NCBI RefSeq assembly: GCF_001413955.1
Contig: NZ_LCTZ01000002.1
Coordinates: 2,466,501 to 2,530,500 of the forward strand
Direction of reading: 5' to 3'
Length of the DNA stretch: 64,000 nt
DNA from: Flagellimonas eckloniae
GTDB taxonomy: Bacteria; Bacteroidota; Bacteroidia; Flavobacteriales; Flavobacteriaceae
Every line of letters begins with the position of its first letter. Position 1 is the first letter of the stretch. The position numbers and the translations under genes are program-made. Below the pieces are notes generated by a model that was not told the origin of the DNA, made no database searches, and saw only the letters and a program-made list of their open reading frames with translations. Positions 43,701 to 52,923 of the stretch are shown in pieces.

Positions 43701-44522
43701 TGTAGACGTCAAGGTATTTTGCACCTCACTGTTTAAATTGTTTCCATAAGGATCGGTAGCCTCATCTGTAAATATGACCAAGTCATTGTTGGCAACAAGT
43801 TCTAAAGTAACTCCTAAATCTGTTTCAAAAACTTCATTGACCCTCGTCAAGGTAGCATTTATTGCAGCCAGCGCATCGGCAACGGTACCTCCATGAAAAG
43901 CGGTGTATTCTCCAGAAACCGAAATTGCTATTCTAAACTTTCGTAAGAGTTGATCATCTACCAGGGGTACGATTGTTTTGGAAACTGTTTGTTGTAATTT
44001 ATCAGTATCACATATAAAACTATCTTTTCCGGAATCCCCATCAGCTTTTTCATAAACCACATATGAATTTTCCTTATTGGACAACTGCTCCATAAATGCA
44101 GTTTTTTGGTCTTGAACATTAACAATCATGCTCTGAAGTCCCTTATGGGAGCTACTGAGTTTCAATTTGTACTTTCCATCTAAGCTTGTACCTGAAAATG
44201 ATTTTATGTTAGGGTATTTATTAGCCAAATCTGGATGGAAAACAGAAGTTTCCTTTATTGAAAAGGCGGTTATATTTCCATTAGAATTAGGTAGGTAAAT
44301 AAGTTGTGTTTCATTTTTGGAATCTGATGAAGATTCAAGCGCTTTTGAAAAACCTTCTTTATCCAAAGAAAAAACTGCTTTGGCTTTGGACATATTTTTG
44401 ACCGAGGCACTTTTAAAATTAGATTTTGCGGAAATAGATTTCCAATAACCCTGCTGTCCAGAAGCATAAAAGCAAACAAAAAATATGGTTATTGAAAAAA
44501 CAAGATGTAATTTAGCTCTCAT
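40752..44522 (-). CDS. Secreted reprolysin-like zinc metalloprotease with P domain and T9SS CTD
   Basis: A 1256-residue protein: signal MRAKLHLVFSITIFFVCFYASG, propeptide-like region (about 25-180), and an M12B-like metzincin domain (about 190-400) with zinc motif HELGHQFGANH at H332, H336, H342 and catalytic E333. A cadherin/Ig-like region (about 405-640) follows, then FN3-like segments (about 740-850), a proprotein-convertase P domain (about 865-1000, LTHTYLEDLTISLISPSGTK), a short DEDEDG calcium-type stretch, and a type A T9SS sorting domain (about 1180-1256, YPNPIGSDTKIFLNG). It should be exported and anchored at or released from the surface. The substrate is unknown. Confidence 0.92.
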   Translation of the reverse strand: MRAKLHLVFSITIFFVCFYASGQQGYWKSISAKSNFKSASVKNMSKAKAVFSLDKEGFSKALESSSDSKNETQLIYLPNSNGNITAFSIKETSVFHPDLANKYPNIKSFSGTSLDGKYKLKLSSSHKGLQSMIVNVQDQKTAFMEQLSNKENSYVVYEKADGDSGKDSFICDTDKLQQTVSKTIVPLVDDQLLRKFRIAISVSGEYTAFHGGTVADALAAINATLTRVNEVFETDLGVTLELVANNDLVIFTDEATDPYGNNLNSEVQNTLTSTIGEENYDVGHLLNKVDEGQDNGNAGFIGSVCSDNRKGSAFSSAFVPEGDVFDLDFVSHELGHQFGANHTWSFESEGTGVQAEPASGTTIMGYAGIVPGNNVAGNGDDYFHYNSILQISDYLQTVSCAQTTALTNSPPVLTPMGDYIIPKGTAFALEGMATDSDVGDVLTYAWEQIDNGVVTTSTFGPENPSGANFRSLPPTTDPTRYFPKLSSVALGNLTQTSPPFNSAWETVSTIERDLKFALTVRDNALGGGQVVSDVLDVQVINAAGPFVVTSQASNETYAAGSVQQVTWDVANTNILPVDAKTVDIFLSLDGGNSFPITLAEDVLNYGSADVQIPGNVTGEARIMIKASNNIFFAVNSTNFSIEESQVVLSFEDLSFDVCQPNDIVIPFTYQAFSGFSETSTFSANLPAGLIASFAPTQADANDTDVLLTISNTNGVATGEYTITIISTATSETKNVPLSLTINDGTFVDVVLTSPLDLELNTPVNPELNWEANELYTSYDVEIATDSGFTTIVESETTPYNFYQPTGLAPEIEYFWRVRPQNNCGVGTFGTPFSFTTIQVDCKNAESNGLPLAISSIGTPTITTTVQFFEDLPISDINVSLELTHTYLEDLTISLISPSGTKVALISNTCSDLNNLNAIFDDDGSTIVCSGNPAISGTVSPLGSLASLNGESVLGEWTLEVQDIANGDGGSLVAFSMEVCVEGMFRPDEDEDGVFDDGDDLCLGTPKGVEVDTNGCPINRFPSDNFTVQIQSEACRNNNDGSVAITAADTSLTYTAVLDGGGTPVNVDFTDTHTFENLTAGNYSLCITGTDGSITYQEVCFNIIISEPALLTTIAVANGTTLELLLDGSDFYNVELNGLVTQTQESEINLELKNGLNSLKVYTDLPCQGSYEETFFISSKPIVYPNPIGSDTKIFLNGLVGEVDVQVFSADGRLILKTNRRVNGNELEMDFSLLPIGIYYLNIQGAEIQEVFKLIKE

Positions 44523-44545
44523 TCAAAAGGGGCATAAGTCGTTAT

Positions 44546-44553
44546 CAAAAATA
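44546..44553 (-). promoter_or_regulatory. Candidate -7 element of the metalloprotease gene
   Basis: On the minus strand this reads TATTTTTG, a perfect TAnnTTTG, 23 bp before the metalloprotease start codon. The -33 part is unclear. Confidence 0.4.
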
Positions 44554-44576
44554 GCCTTTTTTATTTTCTTGATTAG

Positions 44577-45506
44577 GTGGAAACAATCCAAGGCATTACA
44601 CAGTTTACCAAGACAACTTTTCAAACAGCCATAACCATTGGCACTTTTGATGGAGTACATCTTGGTCACCGCAAAATATTGGAACGCCTCATAAATAATG
44701 CCAAAAATGGCGATTTAAAACCTACAGTGCTTACATTTTTCCCCCATCCGAGGATGGTTTTGCAAAAGGACACCGATATTAAATTGCTGAACACATTGGA
44801 GGAAAAAATACAAATTTTAGAATCATTAGGGTTGGACTATCTTATTGTACACCCCTTCACAAAAGACTTTTCAAGGCTTTCAGCAACAGAATTTGTGCGC
44901 GACATCCTCGTGAATAGTTTAAAAAGTAAAAAAGTGATTATTGGGTATGATCATCGATTTGGAAGAAATAGAAATGCCAATATTCAAGATTTGATTGCCT
45001 TTGGAAATACATTGGATTTTGAGGTTGAAGAAATTCCGGCACAAGAAATAGATGAGGTATCCGTAAGTTCCACAAAAATTAGAAATGCATTGTTGGATGG
45101 AGATATTATTACCGCAAATACCTATTTAAATTACCCATACATGCTTACCGGAATCATTAAAAAAGGTAAGGGTTTGGGCAAAGAGTTTGGCTTTCCAACT
45201 GCAAACCTACATATAGCTGAAGGATACAAACTAATTCCAAAAAATGGAGTTTACGTGGTTAAAAGCATCATTAATGGTAAGGAGTATCATGGAATGATGA
45301 ACATTGGATTTAATCCAACAGTGTCAGGTACCGAAAAAAGTATAGAGGTCAACTTTTTTAAATTTGAAGGGAATCTTTACAATAAAAAAGTGCAGGTTGG
45401 TATTTTGCACCGTATTAGGGATGAACATAAATTTGATTCTGTTCAAGATCTAAAAAAGCAACTGAAAAAAGACAGGGAACAATCACTTGAATTAATTTCC
45501 GGGTAA
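44577..45506 (+). CDS. ribF: Bifunctional riboflavin kinase / FAD synthetase
   Basis: Makes FMN and then FAD from riboflavin. The 309-residue length is full for RibF. N-terminal nucleotidyltransferase domain (about 1-180) with ITIGTFDGVHLGHRKIL and VSSTKIRNALLDGDI; C-terminal flavokinase domain (about 183-306) with GKGLGKEFGFPTANL and NGVYVVKS. The start appears to be GTG at 44577, since no ATG precedes the conserved region in frame. The divergent metalloprotease starts 54 bp away. No FMN riboswitch is seen, as there is no room for one. The next gene begins 1 bp after its stop. Confidence 0.96.
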   Translation: METIQGITQFTKTTFQTAITIGTFDGVHLGHRKILERLINNAKNGDLKPTVLTFFPHPRMVLQKDTDIKLLNTLEEKIQILESLGLDYLIVHPFTKDFSRLSATEFVRDILVNSLKSKKVIIGYDHRFGRNRNANIQDLIAFGNTLDFEVEEIPAQEIDEVSVSSTKIRNALLDGDIITANTYLNYPYMLTGIIKKGKGLGKEFGFPTANLHIAEGYKLIPKNGVYVVKSIINGKEYHGMMNIGFNPTVSGTEKSIEVNFFKFEGNLYNKKVQVGILHRIRDEHKFDSVQDLKKQLKKDREQSLELISG

Positions 45507-45507
45507 A

Positions 45508-46824
45508 ATGTTACGTCAATTTCTTTTTAAAAAAATAGACAATGCCCAGCTCATTGTTTTCAGGGTTTTTTATGGCCTTTTAGTAAGCGCGGAATGTTAT
45601 GGCGCAATTGCTACTGGCTGGGTACGAAGAACCTTAATAGAGCCCCAGTTTACTTTTTCATTTATAGGTTTTGAATGGCTGCAGCCCCTCCCAGGAAATG
45701 GAATGTACATTTATTTTGCCATCATGGGAACTCTTGGCATATTAATTACTCTAGGCTATAAATATAGATTTAGTGCTTTTGCTTTTGCCATCATGTGGGC
45801 AGGAGTGTATTTAATGCAGAAAACATCATACAATAACCACTACTATTTGTTAATGTTATTGGCTTTTATAATGGCCTTTTTACCTGCAGCCAAAGATTTC
45901 TCAATAGATGCCAAATTAAATCCAAAGTCTCGTTCCCATACAATGTTCAATTGGATTCGATGGATCATTATTCTTCAGTTGTTCATTGTATACACCTATG
46001 CTTCCGTAGCAAAATTATATGGTGATTGGTTAGATTTTAGCATTATTGAAATATTGATGAAATCCAAAAAAGATTATTTCTTGATTGGTGAAATCCTCCA
46101 GCAAAAATGGGTTCATAAAATAGTTGGGGTTTTTGGGATTGTCTTTGATTTGCTGATTGTTCCAGCATTGCTCTGGAAACCAACCAGAAAAGTGGGTTTT
46201 ATCTTTTCAATATTCTTTCACCTTTTCAACAGCATCGTTTTTCAAATAGGAATCTTCCCATACCTCTCATTGGCCTTCATTGTATTTTTCTTTGAACCAA
46301 AGACCATTCGAAATATCTTTTTGAGAACCAAGAGCATTCCATCACAAAACGCACAAAGTCCACCTAAAAATCAAAACCTGATTATCATTGTTCTTGGTAT
46401 TTATTTTATAGTTCAACTAGTACTCCCGCTAAGACATCATGCGTTTAAAGATGATGTACTATGGACCGAGGAAGGGCATCGATTGAGTTGGCGAATGATG
46501 TTGCGAAGTCGCTCAGGCACCATACGCTATAAAGTTGTAAATACACAAACTGATTCCATAACCAATATTAAACTAAACGATTATCTCACAAAAAAGCAAC
46601 GAAGAAAAGTAGCCTGTTATCCAGATTTTATATGGCAATTTGCCCAGCACCTTAAAAAAGAATACGCTAAAAATGGGGAAGACATTCAAGTTTTTGTTCA
46701 AAATAAGGTCAAAGTAAACAAAGGCAAGTACCATGAATTTATAGACCCAAAAATAGACTTAGCCAGCGTTCCTTGGAAACATTTTTCGCATAATGAATGG
46801 ATAAGGCCCTCACAAAAAGAATAA
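45508..46824 (+). CDS. HTTM / vitamin K-dependent gamma-carboxylase-like membrane protein
   Basis: A 438-residue protein with about 8 membrane helices in residues 15-310, opening with FLFKKIDNAQLIVFRVFYGLLVSAECYGA and including SYNNHYYLLMLLAFIMAFLPA and VYTYASVAKLYGDWLD. These are typical of the HTTM domain related to vitamin K-dependent gamma-glutamyl carboxylase. The C-terminal ~115 residues (RHHAFKDDVLWTEEGHRLSWRMML...) are soluble and match the conserved C-terminal part of the family. Bacterial members have no proven substrate; carboxylation of a secreted protein is only a possibility. It lies 1 bp after ribF and is probably translated with it. Confidence 0.85.
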   Translation: MLRQFLFKKIDNAQLIVFRVFYGLLVSAECYGAIATGWVRRTLIEPQFTFSFIGFEWLQPLPGNGMYIYFAIMGTLGILITLGYKYRFSAFAFAIMWAGVYLMQKTSYNNHYYLLMLLAFIMAFLPAAKDFSIDAKLNPKSRSHTMFNWIRWIIILQLFIVYTYASVAKLYGDWLDFSIIEILMKSKKDYFLIGEILQQKWVHKIVGVFGIVFDLLIVPALLWKPTRKVGFIFSIFFHLFNSIVFQIGIFPYLSLAFIVFFFEPKTIRNIFLRTKSIPSQNAQSPPKNQNLIIIVLGIYFIVQLVLPLRHHAFKDDVLWTEEGHRLSWRMMLRSRSGTIRYKVVNTQTDSITNIKLNDYLTKKQRRKVACYPDFIWQFAQHLKKEYAKNGEDIQVFVQNKVKVNKGKYHEFIDPKIDLASVPWKHFSHNEWIRPSQKE

Positions 46825-46827
46825 TTG

Positions 46828-46859
46828 TTGGTTCACTTCCGTAGATTGGCTTAAATTTG
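46828..46859 (+). promoter_or_regulatory. Promoter of serS
   Basis: TTG (46828-46830), 21 bp, then TAAATTTG (46852-46859), a full match to the Bacteroidota promoter form. It lies just after the HTTM stop and gives a leader of roughly 10-15 nt before the ATG at 46877. No T-box is present. Confidence 0.55.
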
Positions 46860-46876
46860 CCGCTCAAAACAAGGTC

Positions 46877-48148
46877 ATGCTTCAATTACAGACTATTAGG
46901 GAGAATAAGGAAAGTATCATTACCGCATTGAAAAAGCGAAATGTTGATGCCGAACCTATTTTATCCGCCATATTGGATTTGGATGAAAAAAGGCGTTCCA
47001 TCCAGACTGAATTGGATGGAACCTTGGCAGAATCCAACAAGCTTTCCAAGGAAATTGGCATGCTTTTTAAATCTGGAAAGGCACAAGAGGCTAACCAACT
47101 AAAAGAGCAAACTTCCGGTCTAAAAGAAGCATCAAAACAATTGGGAGAGGATTTGAACGCAACAAGTGCCGCCCTACAGGAGCAATTGTATCAATTACCC
47201 AATATTCCACATGCATCAGTTCCTACTGGAAATTCAGATGCCGACAATGAAGAAATTTTTAGTGAAGGAGACATTCCAACACTTATTGAGGGTGCTTTGC
47301 CCCATTGGGAACTTGCCAAAAAGTATGACATCATCGATTTTGAACTGGGAGTAAAGGTCACAGGTGCCGGGTTTCCAATTTATAAAGGTAAGGGAGCTCG
47401 TCTACAACGCGCTTTAATCTCATATTTTCTGGACAAGAACACCGATGCTGGATATACTGAAGTACAGCCTCCCCATTTGGTAAATGAAGCTTCAGGATAT
47501 GGTACCGGTCAATTACCGGATAAGGAAGGACAAATGTATCATGTTCAAACAGATGACCTATATCTTATTCCAACCGCCGAAGTGCCAATTACGAATTTGC
47601 ACAGAGGTGATATTGTGCCGCAAGAAAATTTTCCAATCAAATACACCGGATATACACCCTGCTTTAGAAGAGAGGCCGGAAGTTATGGTGCACATGTTAG
47701 GGGATTGAACAGGCTCCATCAGTTTGATAAGGTTGAATTGGTCCGCATTGAACATCCCAGCACTTCATACCAAGCTTTGGATGAGATGGTAGAACATGTT
47801 AAGGATATTCTTCGAGAACTGAAATTGCCCTACCGAGTGCTTCGTCTTTGTGGCGGAGATTTAGGCTTTACCTCTGCCCTAACGTTTGATTTTGAAGTTT
47901 TTTCAACGGCTCAGGATAGATGGTTGGAAATTAGTTCCGTATCCAATTTTGAAACTTTTCAAGCAAATCGATTAAAACTTCGTTTTAAGGATGAAAATGG
48001 GAAAAGTCAGTTGGCGCATACCTTAAATGGTAGTTCATTGGCATTGCCCAGAGTTTTGGCTGGAATCTTGGAAAACTATCAAACCGAGATCGGTATTAAA
48101 ATACCTGAAGTTCTAGTTCCGTATTGTGGGTTTGATATGATTGATTAA
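46877..48148 (+). CDS. serS: Seryl-tRNA synthetase
   Basis: Charges tRNA-Ser. The 423-residue class II synthetase has the long N-terminal antiparallel coiled coil (about 25-105, rich in Lys/Glu/Leu/Gln) that grips the tRNA variable arm. Class II motifs follow: motif 2 region YTGYTPCFRREAGSYGAHVRGLNRLHQFDKVELV (about 255-288) and motif 3 LAHTLNGSSLALPRVLAGILENYQ (about 375-398). The TAEVPITNLHRG serine-site stretch is present. It carries its own predicted promoter. Confidence 0.97.
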   Translation: MLQLQTIRENKESIITALKKRNVDAEPILSAILDLDEKRRSIQTELDGTLAESNKLSKEIGMLFKSGKAQEANQLKEQTSGLKEASKQLGEDLNATSAALQEQLYQLPNIPHASVPTGNSDADNEEIFSEGDIPTLIEGALPHWELAKKYDIIDFELGVKVTGAGFPIYKGKGARLQRALISYFLDKNTDAGYTEVQPPHLVNEASGYGTGQLPDKEGQMYHVQTDDLYLIPTAEVPITNLHRGDIVPQENFPIKYTGYTPCFRREAGSYGAHVRGLNRLHQFDKVELVRIEHPSTSYQALDEMVEHVKDILRELKLPYRVLRLCGGDLGFTSALTFDFEVFSTAQDRWLEISSVSNFETFQANRLKLRFKDENGKSQLAHTLNGSSLALPRVLAGILENYQTEIGIKIPEVLVPYCGFDMID

Positions 48149-48226
48149 TCGTATTCAAACATTAATTTGGAATCACTTAACAGATTTCAGCATTTTTCTG
48201 CGTTATATTTGAAATAAAACAAGGTA

Positions 48227-50011
48227 TTGCGATACATTTTATTTTTTATTTCTTTTCTATTCCTGTCCTCTGTGCAATCACAAGAGGATTTCTTGGCAAA
48301 GCAGTATTTCAATGATGGCGATTATGATAAAGCCTTGGTTTTTTATGAAAAATTGGTCAAGAAAAACCCAAGACGCACAGATTATTCAGAAGGTTTGGTT
48401 GCCTGCTACCAACAATTGGAACGTTATGGGGACGCAGAGAAATTTTTGCTGGCAAAGATTGAGGATTCCTATGCTTTCCCAACTTTTTTTATCGAATTGG
48501 GCTACAATTATACGTTGCAAAATCAGCCTGAAAAAGCAACGGACTATTATGACAAGGCCATTCAAAAAATTGATGAGAATCCTAATTTTGGATATAGTGT
48601 AGGCTATAGGTTTCAAAAATACGCGCTATTAGAACAAGCAATTTTAGCCTACAAACGGGCAATGGTGCTTAAACCAGAATTGAATTATGATTTTCAATTA
48701 GCCCGAATCTACGGAGAACAAGGTGATATTGAAAAAATGTATCAATCCTACCTAAATCTGATTTATGAAGGAAAAACTTCCCGTTCCAATATTCTTAGAA
48801 ACATTGATGATTTTATTTCTGAAGATTCTTCAAACCCAAATAATGTTCTGTTGAGAAAGGTGCTTCTTAAAAATGCACAAAAAAACCCTGATATCCTTTG
48901 GAATGAGTTATTGAGCTGGCTCTTTATTCAGCAAAAACAATATAACAGCGCTTTCAACCAGGAAAAGGCAATTTTTAAAAGAACCGATGAAACCTCGCTG
49001 GACCGGATGGAAAATCTTGGACAGATTACTTTGGAGGACAAAGATTACGAAAACGCCACTACAGTTTTTGAATACATTGTTGCCCATAGCAATAACCCGG
49101 TTTCCAAGTTGAACGCTGAGCTTCATTTGATAGACATCGAGCTTGTTAATGCTAATGGGAAAAAACTGGATGCAGTGGAAAAAAAGTTTCAAGCACTAGT
49201 TGGTGAATATGGAAACCAAAGTCGCACTTTGCAGCTTCAAATTGCCTATGCAAACTTTTTGACTTTTAAAAAGGAAAATCCAGCACCGGCAATTGCAATG
49301 CTTAAGGAAAGTCTTGAGTTGCCTTTGGGGCGCATGGGAATTGCCTATGTAAAATTGGCCTTAGGCGATATTTTGGTCTACGACCAACAGTTTAATCAGG
49401 CCTTAATCTATTTCACACAGATACAGAAAAGTCTAAAGAATGATGTTTTAGGTCAAGATGCTCGTTTTAAGGTGGCACAGACCAGTTTTTACAAAGGTGA
49501 TTTTGATTGGGCGTTGACGCAATTAAAAGTACTTAGGGGTTCCACATCGCAACTTATTGCAAACGATGCCATGCAATTGAGCCTCTTAATTTCTGATAAC
49601 TCCTTGGAAGATTCCACCCAAACTGCATTAAAAAAATATGCAAGGGCTGACCTTCTAGCCTATCAAAACAAAAATAAACAGGCCATTGAAGTTTTGGAAG
49701 ATATTTTGCAGAACCATAAAGGGGAGAAAATTGAAGATGAGGCTTTGCTAAAACAAGCACAGCTTTTGGAAGCCCAAAAATCTTATGAGAGCGCAGAATT
49801 TAATTATAAAAAAATAGTAGAGTTTTATGCCGATGGTATTTTGGCGGACGATGCCTATTTTGCATTGGGCGAATTGTATAGGTCCATTTTAAACGAACCA
49901 GAAAAGGCAAAGAACCACTACGAAAAAATCATTTATAATTATCAGGACAGTTATTACTTTCCAAAAGCCAGAAAACAATTTCGACAGCTTCGGGGCGATG
50001 CAATAAATTAA
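48227..50011 (+). CDS. Secreted/periplasmic TPR-repeat protein
   Basis: A 594-residue protein with signal peptide MRYILFFISFLFLSSVQS read from a TTG at 48227; no ATG or GTG is available that keeps the signal. The rest is helical repeats with TPR spacing, e.g. AKQYFNDGDYDKALVFYEKLVKKNP, YGDAEKFLLAKIE and DDAYFALGELYRSILNEPEKAKNHYEKII. A promoter-like TATATTTG lies at 48204-48211. The family is common in Flavobacteria as an uncharacterised tetratricopeptide protein; it probably scaffolds envelope complexes. It is the first gene of a run leading to rsmA and mgtE. Confidence 0.83.
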   Translation: MRYILFFISFLFLSSVQSQEDFLAKQYFNDGDYDKALVFYEKLVKKNPRRTDYSEGLVACYQQLERYGDAEKFLLAKIEDSYAFPTFFIELGYNYTLQNQPEKATDYYDKAIQKIDENPNFGYSVGYRFQKYALLEQAILAYKRAMVLKPELNYDFQLARIYGEQGDIEKMYQSYLNLIYEGKTSRSNILRNIDDFISEDSSNPNNVLLRKVLLKNAQKNPDILWNELLSWLFIQQKQYNSAFNQEKAIFKRTDETSLDRMENLGQITLEDKDYENATTVFEYIVAHSNNPVSKLNAELHLIDIELVNANGKKLDAVEKKFQALVGEYGNQSRTLQLQIAYANFLTFKKENPAPAIAMLKESLELPLGRMGIAYVKLALGDILVYDQQFNQALIYFTQIQKSLKNDVLGQDARFKVAQTSFYKGDFDWALTQLKVLRGSTSQLIANDAMQLSLLISDNSLEDSTQTALKKYARADLLAYQNKNKQAIEVLEDILQNHKGEKIEDEALLKQAQLLEAQKSYESAEFNYKKIVEFYADGILADDAYFALGELYRSILNEPEKAKNHYEKIIYNYQDSYYFPKARKQFRQLRGDAIN

Positions 50012-50047
50012 ACTTATCTACATTTGGGCTATTAAAACTTAGCATAA

Positions 50048-50365
50048 ATGCTCATATACAATGTTACCATAAACATAGATGAAAGTGCCCATGACAAATG
50101 GCTAATTTGGATGCGGGACAAACATGTACCGGATATGTTGGCCACAGGAAAATTTTCGCATGCAAAAATGGCCAAGGTATTGGTTGAAGAAGATATGGGT
50201 GGAGTCACTTATTCCGTTCAATACACAACCAAAGACCGACAAACCTTGGAATTGTATTATAAGGAATATGCCGAACGGCTTAGAGCGGATGCAACAAAGC
50301 TGTTTCCCAACAAATTTGTTGCCTTTAGAACAGAATTGGAAATAATAAGTCAACAGATTCCCTAA
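50048..50365 (+). CDS. DUF4286 family protein
   Basis: A 105-residue cytoplasmic protein. MLIYNVTINIDESAHDKWLIWMRDKHVPDMLATGKF is the typical opening of DUF4286, a ferredoxin-fold family resembling dimeric alpha-beta barrels. There is no signal or membrane helix. It is conserved next to rsmA and TPR genes in Bacteroidota, as I recall. No activity is known. It lies 36 bp after the TPR gene and 4 bp before the cyclotransferase-like gene. Confidence 0.82.
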   Translation: MLIYNVTINIDESAHDKWLIWMRDKHVPDMLATGKFSHAKMAKVLVEEDMGGVTYSVQYTTKDRQTLELYYKEYAERLRADATKLFPNKFVAFRTELEIISQQIP

Positions 50366-50369
50366 GATT

Positions 50370-50678
50370 TTGGAGTATCTATTTACCTATGGCACACTGC
50401 AAGATTTATATGTGCAGCAATCTATTTTTGGCCGCATTCTAGACGGGAAAATTGATTTTTTATCCGGATTCAAACGATTGGACAATGCAGTTTATGAAAA
50501 ATATCCCTTAGTCGTACAAACCCAAGACCCTGAACATATGGTTCAGGGAAAAGTCTTTGAAGTGACTACCTTGGATTTACAAAAGGCCGATGCATATGAA
50601 ACCGATGCCTATAGACGTAAAAAAGTGAAGTTAGAATCTGGTATTGAAGCTTGGCTATATATCGAAAATTCACATTAA
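50370..50678 (+). CDS. Gamma-glutamylcyclotransferase-like (AIG2/GGCT fold) protein
   Basis: A 102-residue protein that appears to begin at TTG 50370, giving MEYLFTYGTLQDLYVQQSIFGR. The YGTL motif at residues 7-10 is the hallmark nucleotide-like loop of the GGCT/AIG2 fold, and it cannot be preceded by much more sequence because the previous stop is 5 bp away. Later KVFEVTTLDLQKADAYETDAYRRKKV holds the Glu expected in the active site and the conserved YxR. Small members act on gamma-glutamyl amines or are uncharacterised; the substrate cannot be assigned here. Confidence 0.8.
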   Translation: MEYLFTYGTLQDLYVQQSIFGRILDGKIDFLSGFKRLDNAVYEKYPLVVQTQDPEHMVQGKVFEVTTLDLQKADAYETDAYRRKKVKLESGIEAWLYIENSH

Positions 50679-50696
50679 CTTGCAAAAAAACGTCCC

Positions 50697-51569
50697 ATGT
50701 CTAAGAAAAATAAAAGGAAGTTTGGTAATGGTAAGCCAAAGAAATTTAATCATGGGCAGGAAGAAAGTGCTGTTAAGGCCAAAAAGCATTTAGGGCAACA
50801 CTTTCTCAAGGATGAAGACATTGCAAAACAAATTGCGGACACACTTTCCCTTCAAAACTACACCAATGTTATAGAGATTGGCCCAGGCATGGGAGTTCTC
50901 ACCAAATATCTATTACTTAAAGACATGGATTTGGTTGCGATGGATCTGGATGAAGAGTCCATAGTGTATCTTAACCATAGTTTTCGTCTGGAACACCCAA
51001 AAATATTTGAAAAAAACAGCCGCTTAAACATTATAGAAGCAGATTTTTTAAAATTTGATTTAAAGCAATTATATGGTGATGAGCAGTTTGCCATAACTGG
51101 AAATTTCCCTTATAATATCTCCACCCAGATTGTTTTTAAAATGCTTGAAATGCGGCAACAGGTTCCTGAGTTTTCGGGGATGTTCCAAAAAGAAGTAGCA
51201 CAGCGCATTTGTGGAAAACCTGGAAATAAAACCTATGGAATCTTATCCGTGTTGGTTCAGGCATTTTATGAAGCAGAATATTTGTTCACCGTACCTCCCC
51301 AGGTATTTGACCCTCCTCCAAAAGTACATTCCGGAGTACTGAAATTAACTAGAAGGGATAACTTAAAACTGCCCTGTGACGAACATTTGTTTTTCAAAGT
51401 TGTAAAAACTGCCTTTAATCAAAGAAGAAAGACCATTCGCAATAGCCTTAAGACTTTTGGCCTGTCAGATAATCTAAAAGAAGATACTATCTTTGACCTG
51501 CGCCCAGAACAGCTGGGTGTATCTGATTTTATAGCGTTAACGCAGAAGATTGCCAATGATCCCGTTTAA
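50697..51569 (+). CDS. rsmA: 16S rRNA (adenine1518/1519-N6) dimethyltransferase
   Basis: KsgA/RsmA dimethylates A1518 and A1519 of 16S rRNA during small-subunit assembly. The 290-residue product has a ~27-residue Lys-rich N-terminal extension ([18 protein letters not shown]) before the conserved [20 protein letters not shown]. The SAM-binding motif is [12 protein letters not shown] (about 58-69), and the catalytic NFPYNIS motif lies near 134-140. [13 protein letters not shown] in the C-terminal domain is also typical. The next gene, mgtE, starts within its last codons. Confidence 0.96.
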   Translation: MSKKNKRKFGNGKPKKFNHGQEESAVKAKKHLGQHFLKDEDIAKQIADTLSLQNYTNVIEIGPGMGVLTKYLLLKDMDLVAMDLDEESIVYLNHSFRLEHPKIFEKNSRLNIIEADFLKFDLKQLYGDEQFAITGNFPYNISTQIVFKMLEMRQQVPEFSGMFQKEVAQRICGKPGNKTYGILSVLVQAFYEAEYLFTVPPQVFDPPPKVHSGVLKLTRRDNLKLPCDEHLFFKVVKTAFNQRRKTIRNSLKTFGLSDNLKEDTIFDLRPEQLGVSDFIALTQKIANDPV

Positions 51570-52911
51570 ACTCACAGACGAGCTACTAGAACAGATTCAA
51601 CAACTGATAGCGGATAAAAAGAACGCTGATCTTAGGTTGATGATGAAGGAGTTTCATTATGCTGATATTGCAGAAATCGCAGAAGAACTCACTAAAGATG
51701 AGGCCACATATCTCATTAAACTTCTGGATAGTGAAAAGACCTCAGATATTCTTGCCGAGATGGACGAGGATTTACGGGAATCCATACTCAAGAACCTTTC
51801 TGCCAAAGAGATTGCTGGGGAGCTGGAAGAACTTGATACAGATGATGCTGCGGATATTGTAAGTGAACTTCCAAAAGACATTGTTCAAGAGGTAATTTCA
51901 GAAATAGAGGATAAAGAACATGCCAAGGACATAGTTGATCTTTTACGTTATGATGAGGATACTGCTGGTGGGCTTATGGCAAAGGAATTGGTCAAAGTCA
52001 AGGAAAATTGGAATGTGCTTACCTGTGTAAAAGAAATGCGGGCCCAAGCCGAGAACGTGACAAGAGTCCATTCCATTTATGTAGTTGATGATGAAGATAA
52101 ATTAAAGGGCAGGCTTTCATTAAAAGATTTATTGACCACTTCCACAAAGACCCATATAAAGGATGTCTACATTTCAAAAGTAGATTACGTAACCGTAAAT
52201 GAGAAATCTGAAGAAGTCGCCAAAATCATGTCCAAATATGATTTGGAAGCAATTCCCGTGGTTGATGAGATTGGCAGATTGGTTGGACGGATTACCATTG
52301 ATGATATTGTTGATGTTATTCGTGAAGAAGCGGATAAGGATTATCAACTTGCTGCTGGTATTACACAAGATGTAGAAGCGGATGATAGTATAATAGAGCT
52401 TACAAGGGCAAGGCTCCCTTGGCTTTTTTTAGGGCTTATTGGCGGTATCGGCGCTTTTATCATTATGGAAGGTTTTGAAAAAATACTTGCGCAAGGCTAT
52501 GCCATATTATTTTTGTTTACTCCGCTTATTGCGGCCATGGCTGGGAATGTTGGTGTACAATCCAGCGCAATCATTGTTCAAGGATTGGCAAACGACGACT
52601 TAAAAGGGAGTATTAACAAGCGATTGGTAAAGGAGATGCTCTTAGCCACTTTAAATGGGATTGTCCTTGCCATGTTTCTCTTGCTATTTGTTTGGTTATG
52701 GACCAAAGAACCTCAATTGGCACTGGCCATTTCCATATCACTGGTTGCGGTGATTATAGTTGCTGGTCTCATAGGCACTTTCGTGCCTCTCTTCCTTGAT
52801 AAAAGAGGTATTGACCCTGCGATTGCAACCGGTCCGTTCATCACTACAAGTAATGACATTTTTGGTATCTTAATTTACTTTTGGATCGCTAAGTTGGTTT
52901 TAGGAATTTAA
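51556..52911 (+). CDS. mgtE: Magnesium transporter MgtE
   Basis: A dimeric Mg2+ channel of the inner membrane, 451 residues from ATG 51556 (TTG 51550 is also in frame), overlapping rsmA by 14 bp. Order: cytoplasmic N domain of Glu/Asp-rich helices (about 1-125), tandem CBS domains (about 130-255, including [26 protein letters not shown]), connecting helix, then five membrane helices (about 280-451) with [23 protein letters not shown], the pore-lining region. The CBS and N domains sense cytoplasmic Mg2+. All parts are of normal length. Confidence 0.95.
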   Translation: MIPFKLTDELLEQIQQLIADKKNADLRLMMKEFHYADIAEIAEELTKDEATYLIKLLDSEKTSDILAEMDEDLRESILKNLSAKEIAGELEELDTDDAADIVSELPKDIVQEVISEIEDKEHAKDIVDLLRYDEDTAGGLMAKELVKVKENWNVLTCVKEMRAQAENVTRVHSIYVVDDEDKLKGRLSLKDLLTTSTKTHIKDVYISKVDYVTVNEKSEEVAKIMSKYDLEAIPVVDEIGRLVGRITIDDIVDVIREEADKDYQLAAGITQDVEADDSIIELTRARLPWLFLGLIGGIGAFIIMEGFEKILAQGYAILFLFTPLIAAMAGNVGVQSSAIIVQGLANDDLKGSINKRLVKEMLLATLNGIVLAMFLLLFVWLWTKEPQLALAISISLVAVIIVAGLIGTFVPLFLDKRGIDPAIATGPFITTSNDIFGILIYFWIAKLVLGI

Positions 52912-52923
52912 ATTCATTTACTT

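Noticed and set aside
44523..44576. Possible FMN riboswitch before ribF
   Set aside because: Only 54 bp separate ribF from the divergent gene and no RFN-element sequence is visible.
46825..46876. Possible T-box leader before serS
   Set aside because: The gap is too short and lacks the T-box sequence; a normal promoter explains it.
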